Assembly: GCA_016191955.1 (NCBI GenBank)
Contig: JACPVC010000087.1
Span: 1 to 45,788 of the forward strand
Origin: Chloroflexota bacterium
Lineage (GTDB): Bacteria > Chloroflexota > Anaerolineae > Anaerolineales > Villigracilaceae
Direction: 5' to 3'
Length of the DNA stretch: 45,788 nucleotides
Notes under the pieces: generated by a model
Database searches by the model: none
Told to the model about the DNA's origin: nothing
The model's input: the letters and a program-made list of their open reading frames with translations, nothing else
Made by a program: the position numbers and the translations under genes
In this document: positions 41,208 to 45,788 of the stretch, piece by piece
Position numbering within the stretch: position 1 is the first letter of the stretch
Layout: every line of letters starts with the position of its first letter

Positions 41208-41957
41208 CTATTCGCTGACGTACACGCCTTCCGTCGCTTCGGTTTTTTCTTCAACATCCGGTTTCACCTCGCCCTTGTAGATCCACACCTTGACGCCGAT
41301 CTGACCGTACGTGGTCAGGGCTTCATCGGTGGCGAAATCCAGGTTGGCGCGCAGGGTTTGCAGAGGAACGCGTCCTTCACGGAGCCAGACATCGCGGGAC
41401 ATTTCAGCTCCGCCCAAGCGGCCGCCGACGAGAATTTTGATGCCCTCGGCACCCTGTTTCATGGCTTGTTGGATGGCGCGTTTCATGGCGCGGCGGTACG
41501 CGATACGGCGTTCGAGCTGGTCAGCAATATTCTTAGCAACCAGTTTCGCGTCGAGGTCAGGATTCGAGATTTCCTTGATATCCAATTCGATCTTCTTGCC
41601 GACCAAGGCTTCGAGCGCAGCACGGATTTTTTTCACACCTTCACCTTTGCGCCCGATCAAAATACCGGGCTTGGCAGTGTGAATGGCGATACGAATTTTG
41701 CCAGGAGTGCGTTCCACATCGATGTGGGAAACGCCAGCCTTGCCGTCGCGAATGGCATCGGGAAGTTCCTTGCGAAGTTCGCGAACTTTCTCATTGGCAG
41801 CAGCGCCGCCCTTTGAAAGCTTGCCAACCAACAGATTACGGATGGCAAGGTCCTGGTGCAACTGCTGGCGATATGTGCTTCCCTCAGCGAACCAACGGCC
41901 GCCCCACGGCTGGTTGATTCCGAGACGAAAACCAACGGGATGTACTTTTCTACCCAT
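41208..41957 (-). CDS. rpsC: 30S ribosomal protein S3 (uS3)
   Basis: The 249-residue protein has [18 protein letters not shown], the KH-type RNA-binding segment [22 protein letters not shown] and the C-terminal [26 protein letters not shown]. It lines the mRNA entry channel. Confidence 0.97.
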   Translation of the reverse strand: MGRKVHPVGFRLGINQPWGGRWFAEGSTYRQQLHQDLAIRNLLVGKLSKGGAAANEKVRELRKELPDAIRDGKAGVSHIDVERTPGKIRIAIHTAKPGILIGRKGEGVKKIRAALEALVGKKIELDIKEISNPDLDAKLVAKNIADQLERRIAYRRAMKRAIQQAMKQGAEGIKILVGGRLGGAEMSRDVWLREGRVPLQTLRANLDFATDEALTTYGQIGVKVWIYKGEVKPDVEEKTEATEGVYVSE

Positions 41958-41966
41958 ATAATCTCC

Positions 41967-42308
41967 TTATGCTCCGCGCTCGCGCAAAATAATCGTTATA
42001 TGCGAACTGCGGCGCAAAATCGGCTTGAAACGACCGCGGGCGCCGAAGCGACGCCACTTGCGGGTCGGGGCTTCGTCTGCGGTGATCTTGGCAACGAACA
42101 GGTCATCGCGGCTGACGCCGAAATTTTCTTCGGCATTCGCCACAGCGGAGGCGACCAGCTTGTAAACGGGACCAGCGGCGCGCTTGTTCACAAACTTGAG
42201 GATCTCCAGCGCTTCGAGGGCACTTTTACCGCGCACCGTATCGATCACGGCGCGGACCTTTTGCGCGGACTGAGGGAGAAAACGAACGTGAGCTTGAATA
42301 TCAGTCAT
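41967..42308 (-). CDS. rplV: 50S ribosomal protein L22 (uL22)
   Basis: The 113-residue protein has ARFLPQSAQKVRAVIDTVRGKSALEALEIL-type N-terminal sequence (HVRFLPQSAQKVR) and the exit-tunnel loop KWRRFGARGRFKPILRRSSHITIIL. Confidence 0.96.
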   Translation of the reverse strand: MTDIQAHVRFLPQSAQKVRAVIDTVRGKSALEALEILKFVNKRAAGPVYKLVASAVANAEENFGVSRDDLFVAKITADEAPTRKWRRFGARGRFKPILRRSSHITIILRERGA

Positions 42309-42320
42309 GTCCTTCTCTCC

Positions 42321-42593
42321 TTACGCAGCCTTCTCGGCGGCTTGATGTCCGCGGAATGTGCGTGTCGGGGCGAATTCGCCCAAGCGGTGACCGACCATGT
42401 TTTCCGTGATGTAGATCGGCACATGGCGGCGTCCGTCGTGAACCGCGATCGTGTGACCCACCATCTGAGGGAAGATCACAGAAGCACGGCTCCAGGTGCG
42501 AACCACCTTCTTTTCTTTTTTCTGATTCATGGACTCGATGCGTTTGAGCAGTTTCGGCTCAATGTACGGGCCCTTTTTCAATGATCGTGACAT
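42321..42593 (-). CDS. rpsS: 30S ribosomal protein S19 (uS19)
   Basis: The 90-residue protein starts [18 protein letters not shown] and has [32 protein letters not shown]. It lies in the 30S head next to S13. Confidence 0.97.
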   Translation of the reverse strand: MSRSLKKGPYIEPKLLKRIESMNQKKEKKVVRTWSRASVIFPQMVGHTIAVHDGRRHVPIYITENMVGHRLGEFAPTRTFRGHQAAEKAA

Positions 42594-42611
42594 ATCTGCT
42601 TACCTCATCTA

Positions 42612-43448
42612 CTAGCGGTTCGTCTTGCTGCGACGACGCACAATGTACTGATCCGTCTTCTTATTAAGGCGGGTCTTCTTACCAAGGGTAGGCTTACCCC
42701 AGGGACTCTTAGGACCGGGAAGACCAACCGGCTGGCGGCCTTCACCACCACCATGTGGATGGTCACGGGGGCTCATGGCTGTACCGCGAACCGTCGGGCG
42801 AATGCCGAGGTGGCGCTTGCGACCGGCTTTACCAAGTTTGACATTGCCGTGGTCGAGATTTCCAACCTGGCCAATGGTCGCGTAACAAACCTGGTGGATG
42901 AGACGAACTTCACCGGAAGGCATGCGAATCTGGGCAAAGTCGCCTTCTTTGGCGAGCAGTTGCGCCGCGCCTCCAGCCGAACGGACCATCTGTCCGCCCT
43001 TGCCGGGTTTCATCTCAACGTTGTGAATGAGCGTACCGACCGGGATGTTGCTGATCGGCAATGAGTTGCCAATTCGAATCTCAGCGGTAGGACCAGACAT
43101 GACGGTGTCGCCAACTTTCAGGTCCAGGGGAGCGACGATGTAGCGTTTTTCTCCGTCCGCATAATTAAGAAGAGCAAGGCGGGCGGTGCGGTTGGGATCG
43201 TATTCGATCGCCGCGACCTTTGCAGGAATTCCAAACTTTTCGCGCTTGAAGTCCACCATACGGATGTAGCGACGAGCGCCACCGCCACGATGACGAACGG
43301 TCACGCGTCCATAGGCATTGCGGCCGCCCGAGCGCTTCTTGATGACGAGCAGCGAGCGTTCGGGAGTGGACTTGGTGATTTCCTCAAAGGTGTAACCGGT
43401 CATGTCGCGCATGCCGGGGGTAATCGGTTTATATTTCTTGACGGCCAT
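42612..43448 (-). CDS. rplB: 50S ribosomal protein L2 (uL2)
   Basis: The 278-residue protein has [22 protein letters not shown]-type start, the peptidyl-transferase-proximal [22 protein letters not shown] with its essential His, and the basic tail. Its ATG shares one base with the rplW stop (TAATG), so translation is coupled. Confidence 0.97.
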   Translation of the reverse strand: MAVKKYKPITPGMRDMTGYTFEEITKSTPERSLLVIKKRSGGRNAYGRVTVRHRGGGARRYIRMVDFKREKFGIPAKVAAIEYDPNRTARLALLNYADGEKRYIVAPLDLKVGDTVMSGPTAEIRIGNSLPISNIPVGTLIHNVEMKPGKGGQMVRSAGGAAQLLAKEGDFAQIRMPSGEVRLIHQVCYATIGQVGNLDHGNVKLGKAGRKRHLGIRPTVRGTAMSPRDHPHGGGEGRQPVGLPGPKSPWGKPTLGKKTRLNKKTDQYIVRRRSKTNR

Positions 43449-43753
43449 TATTGCACCCCTTCAAAGATCTCGAGGGGCTTGCTGCCCTGGGCAAGGGTAA
43501 CGATCGCCTTCTTGAAAGCGGGACGGCGAATGACCATGCGGCGAGATCGGCCGCGGCGTCCGCGCTTTGCAGGGGCGTTGACAATATTCACGCGCGCCAC
43601 GGTGACATCAAAGAGAGTCTCCAGTGCGTCCTTCACCACGGTACGAGTAGCATCGCTCCGAACGACGAATACATAATGACCCAGCTTGCTCGATTGGGCA
43701 TTGGACTTCTCGGTCACCAGCGGGCGGACGAGGACACTATAAAGTTCAGCCAT
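43448..43753 (-). CDS. rplW: 50S ribosomal protein L23 (uL23)
   Basis: The 101-residue protein has [38 protein letters not shown] and the basic loop [21 protein letters not shown]. It docks trigger factor and SRP at the tunnel exit. Confidence 0.96.
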   Translation of the reverse strand: MAELYSVLVRPLVTEKSNAQSSKLGHYVFVVRSDATRTVVKDALETLFDVTVARVNIVNAPAKRGRRGRSRRMVIRRPAFKKAIVTLAQGSKPLEIFEGVQ

Positions 43754-43762
43754 GTCTCTCTC

Positions 43763-44392
43763 CTATCCTAGGTGCGCAACGAGCGCATCGATTGTCTTGA
43801 CGGGCAAGACAACTTTTTCAAAATTAAGGATGTCGCGTACATTCAAATAGCTCGCGAGCAGCACTTTGGCGCTCTCGATGTTGTTTGCACTGCGCATCAC
43901 CAAATCGTAATTCTGGTCCTTGGTGGGCATCAACACCAACGCGGTGGAAGCGCCGACCAAATTGCTCAACGCCTGAGCCACCAACTTGGTCTTGGGCTCT
44001 TCGAAGTTGAGATCGTCCACAATGACGATGGAAGCTTCGGAAGCCTTCACAGACAAAGCCGAACGGAGAGCCGCCTGGCGCATCTTCTTGGGCATGCGAA
44101 GTTCATAGCTGCGAGGATGCGGGGTGTGGATACGACCACCACCAACCCACTGAGCCGCGCGCCGCGAACCCTGACGGGCGCGACCGGTTCCCTTCTGCTT
44201 CCAGGGCTTGCGGCCACCGCCGCGAACTTCACCACGGACCTTCGTATCATGCGTACCGAGGCGGGCATTTGCCATCTGACGGGTGTACGCCTGGTGCATG
44301 AGATCTACATTCACAGGGGCTTCGAAAAGATTCGCGGGAAGTTCGATCTCGCGCACCTTCTTGCCCTTCATATCAAGAACATCTACTTTCAT
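43763..44392 (-). CDS. rplD: 50S ribosomal protein L4 (uL4)
   Basis: The 209-residue protein carries the tunnel loop TKVRGEVRGGGRKPWKQKGTGRARQGSRRAAQWVGGG. In several bacteria L4 represses its own operon by binding the S10 leader, which makes the structured rpsJ-rplC gap upstream of interest. Confidence 0.97.
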   Translation of the reverse strand: MKVDVLDMKGKKVREIELPANLFEAPVNVDLMHQAYTRQMANARLGTHDTKVRGEVRGGGRKPWKQKGTGRARQGSRRAAQWVGGGRIHTPHPRSYELRMPKKMRQAALRSALSVKASEASIVIVDDLNFEEPKTKLVAQALSNLVGASTALVLMPTKDQNYDLVMRSANNIESAKVLLASYLNVRDILNFEKVVLPVKTIDALVAHLG

Positions 44393-44421
44393 GGTATTCT
44401 CGCTCCGATTTCCTGCGCGCC

Positions 44422-45054
44422 TTACTGCTTGCGCGACTCCTTGATCATGACGAGGCTCCCCTTGCCACCGGGAACAGCGCCGTTGATGGCGATCAGGTTG
44501 CGTTCAGCATCCACCATCACGACTTTAATGTTCTGCGCTGTAACACGGTCCACGCCCATATGACCGGCGCCACGAGCACCCTTTAACACACGACCCGGCG
44601 TAGTGCCGGAGCCGCGCGAACCAGGCGCACGATTGCGGTCGGAAGTACCATGAGTTGCGTTCATACCGTGGAAGTGGTAGCGCTTCACGCCGCCAGCAAA
44701 ACCTTTACCCTTGCTGATACCGATCACATCCACGCGCTCACCAACGGCAAAAGCATCGCCGACAGTAACTTTGTCGCCGATCTTCAAGCCATGTTCCTTG
44801 GCGCGGAATTCGCGAAGATATCGCAGAGGGGGAATTTCATTGGCTTTCAAATGTCCAACCTGCCCCTGTGTGAGGCGTTTGGGATTTGTTTCGCCAAAAC
44901 CAAGTTGCACTGCCGAATACCCTTCCTTCTCTGGCGCGCGAACCTGGGTAACAAAACAAGGCCCAGCTTCAATGAGGGTCACTGCATAAGCAACGCCTTG
45001 CTCATCGAAGATCTGGGTCATGCCGATCTTTCGACCTATCAGCCCTTTCAACAT
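44422..45054 (-). CDS. rplC: 50S ribosomal protein L3 (uL3)
   Basis: The ATG at 45054 (210 residues, MLKGLIGRKIGMTQIF) is preferred to the TTG at 45060, which is only 4-5 bases from the GGAG. The signature FHGMNATHGTSDRNRAPGSRGSGTTPGRVLKG is present. L3 initiates 50S assembly. It follows an unusually long 179-base gap after rpsJ. Confidence 0.96.
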   Translation of the reverse strand: MLKGLIGRKIGMTQIFDEQGVAYAVTLIEAGPCFVTQVRAPEKEGYSAVQLGFGETNPKRLTQGQVGHLKANEIPPLRYLREFRAKEHGLKIGDKVTVGDAFAVGERVDVIGISKGKGFAGGVKRYHFHGMNATHGTSDRNRAPGSRGSGTTPGRVLKGARGAGHMGVDRVTAQNIKVVMVDAERNLIAINGAVPGGKGSLVMIKESRKQ

Positions 45055-45074
45055 GCTCAATTTTCTCCTTTACA

Positions 45075-45239
45075 AGATATTGACGAGACTGCCAGTCGGG
45101 GCAACGACCGCATCATCTCCGTGCGGCACAGTCAGATGGTCTGTGAGGCGAACCTTGTTGTTCGCGCACAGACCAACTCTTGTGCCGTCTCTAACTTACC
45201 GTCATTCGGGAATTATCCCGAATGACGCGTTATTCAAAA
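45075..45239 (-). promoter_or_regulatory. Structured gap between rpsJ and rplC, possible ribosomal-protein leader
   Basis: On the minus strand a hairpin GTCATTCGGG/CCCGAATGAC (45201-45226) is followed by a long stem: CGGCACA/TGTGCCG outside, then GGTCTGTG/CACAGACC and GCGAAC/GTTCGC inside (about 45122-45187). About 60 bases remain before the rplC start. The nested arms around one centre suggest a selected RNA fold. Confidence 0.55.
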
Positions 45240-45548
45240 CTAGATTTTGATCTCGATATCAACGCCTGCGGGCAGATTAAGCCGCATCAACATGTCGATT
45301 GTCTTCGAGTCGGGATCCAACACATCGATCAAGCGATTGTGTGTGCGGATCTCAAAGTGCTCATGGGAATCCTTGTCAATGAAAGCAGAGCGCCGTATTG
45401 TATAGCGTTCTTTCTTGCTTGGCAAGGGTACGGGACCAACAACATGGGCGCCTGTGCGTTCGGCGGTTTCAACAATCCGCTTGGCGGACTGGTCGAGAAC
45501 GCGATGGTCATATGCCTTGAGGCGAATACGTATTTTTTGTTTAGCCAT
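45240..45548 (-). CDS. rpsJ: 30S ribosomal protein S10 (uS10)
   Basis: The 102-residue protein has [39 protein letters not shown] and [39 protein letters not shown]. It also corresponds to the antitermination factor NusE. It follows tuf by 11 bases. Confidence 0.97.
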   Translation of the reverse strand: MAKQKIRIRLKAYDHRVLDQSAKRIVETAERTGAHVVGPVPLPSKKERYTIRRSAFIDKDSHEHFEIRTHNRLIDVLDPDSKTIDMLMRLNLPAGVDIEIKI

Positions 45549-45559
45549 TTCTCTCCGCC

Positions 45560-45788
45560 TTACGCAATGATCTTGGTGACGACACCGGCGCCGACGGTGA
45601 GACCGCCTTCACGAATGGCGAACTTGGAACCCTGCTCGAGAGCCACTGGCACGATCAACTCCACCGTCAGGTTCACATTGTCACCCGGCATCACCATTTC
45701 CACGCCTTCGGGAAGGGCAATGTCACCCGTCACATCCATCGTGCGGATGTAAAACTGGGGTCGATAGCCAGAGAAGAACGCCTTGTGA
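45560..45788 (-). CDS. tuf: Elongation factor Tu, C-terminal part (truncated by the window edge)
   Basis: The minus strand ends [21 protein letters not shown] through [31 protein letters not shown] to [12 protein letters not shown] and a TAA stop. This is domain 3 of EF-Tu, which delivers aminoacyl-tRNA to the ribosome. The N-terminal portion lies outside the window. Confidence 0.97.
   Translation of the reverse strand, partial: HKAFFSGYRPQFYIRTMDVTGDIALPEGVEMVMPGDNVNLTVELIVPVALEQGSKFAIREGGLTVGAGVVTKIIA

Noticed and set aside
1-45788. CRISPR arrays, tRNA or rRNA genes, phage genes
   Set aside because: No regularly spaced repeats, cloverleaf-like segments, rRNA signatures or phage structural genes were recognised on reading; a tRNAscan-SE and CRISPR search would settle it.

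Overview
The window looks like a chromosomal segment of an uncultured or little-studied member of the Chloroflexota, most likely class Anaerolineae. This rests on the gene repertoire and on the many dispersed short palindromes and self-similar repeats between genes. I could run no database search, so the taxonomy is inference. I see no rRNA, tRNA, CRISPR array, prophage or complete insertion sequence other than a REP-associated (RAYT) transposase.

Layout. (1) About 1-5800: accessory and envelope genes: a SRPBCC protein, a candidate 41-aa small protein with its own promoter, a secreted protein with a carboxypeptidase-regulatory-like domain, a lipoprotein, a small membrane protein and an alpha/beta hydrolase. 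Long gene-poor gaps between them are full of nested inverted repeats. (2) About 5980-7200: an isolated A+T-richer gene with a nuclease-like N-terminal motif, probably acquired. (3) About 7300-13900: a deoxyribonucleotide module. nrdJ (B12-dependent ribonucleotide reductase) carries two LAGLIDADG inteins, one ending in Gln and placed directly before the radical cysteine. The repressor gene nrdR lies upstream behind paired NrdR-box-like palindromes. A short remnant of a second nrdJ 3' end lies downstream. (4) About 14000-17520: an alpha/beta hydrolase and a hydrolase/acyl-CoA ligase fusion. (5) About 17590-21000: a DUF1992-like gene broken by an amber codon, a structured promoter-hairpin-terminator leader or small RNA, ribonuclease J and convergent mutY. 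(6) About 21000-28400: a GT-C type membrane glycosyltransferase, a small conserved protein, a UPF0173 metallohydrolase, a RAYT gene with REPIN-like palindromes outside and inside it, an EamA transporter, a concanavalin-fold protein and mazG.

(7) About 28500-45788, all on the minus strand: the S10-spc-alpha ribosomal protein supercluster in nearly canonical order, from the end of tuf through rpsJ-rplC-rplD-rplW-rplB-rpsS-rplV-rpsC-rplP-rpmC-rpsQ-rplN-rplX-rplE-rpsN-rpsH-rplF-rplR-rpsE-rpmD-rplO-secY-adk-map-rpmJ-rpsM-rpsK-rpsD-rpoA-rplQ-truA-rplM-rpsI. infA is missing from its usual place between map and rpmJ; a promoter and a palindrome occupy that gap. A 179-bp gap between rpsJ and rplC holds a large hairpin that could be a ribosomal-protein autoregulatory leader.

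The items most worth a second look are the two nrdJ inteins, the nrdJ tail remnant, the leader/small RNA before RNase J, the rpsJ-rplC leader, the RAYT carrying its own REP, and the small ORF near position 713.
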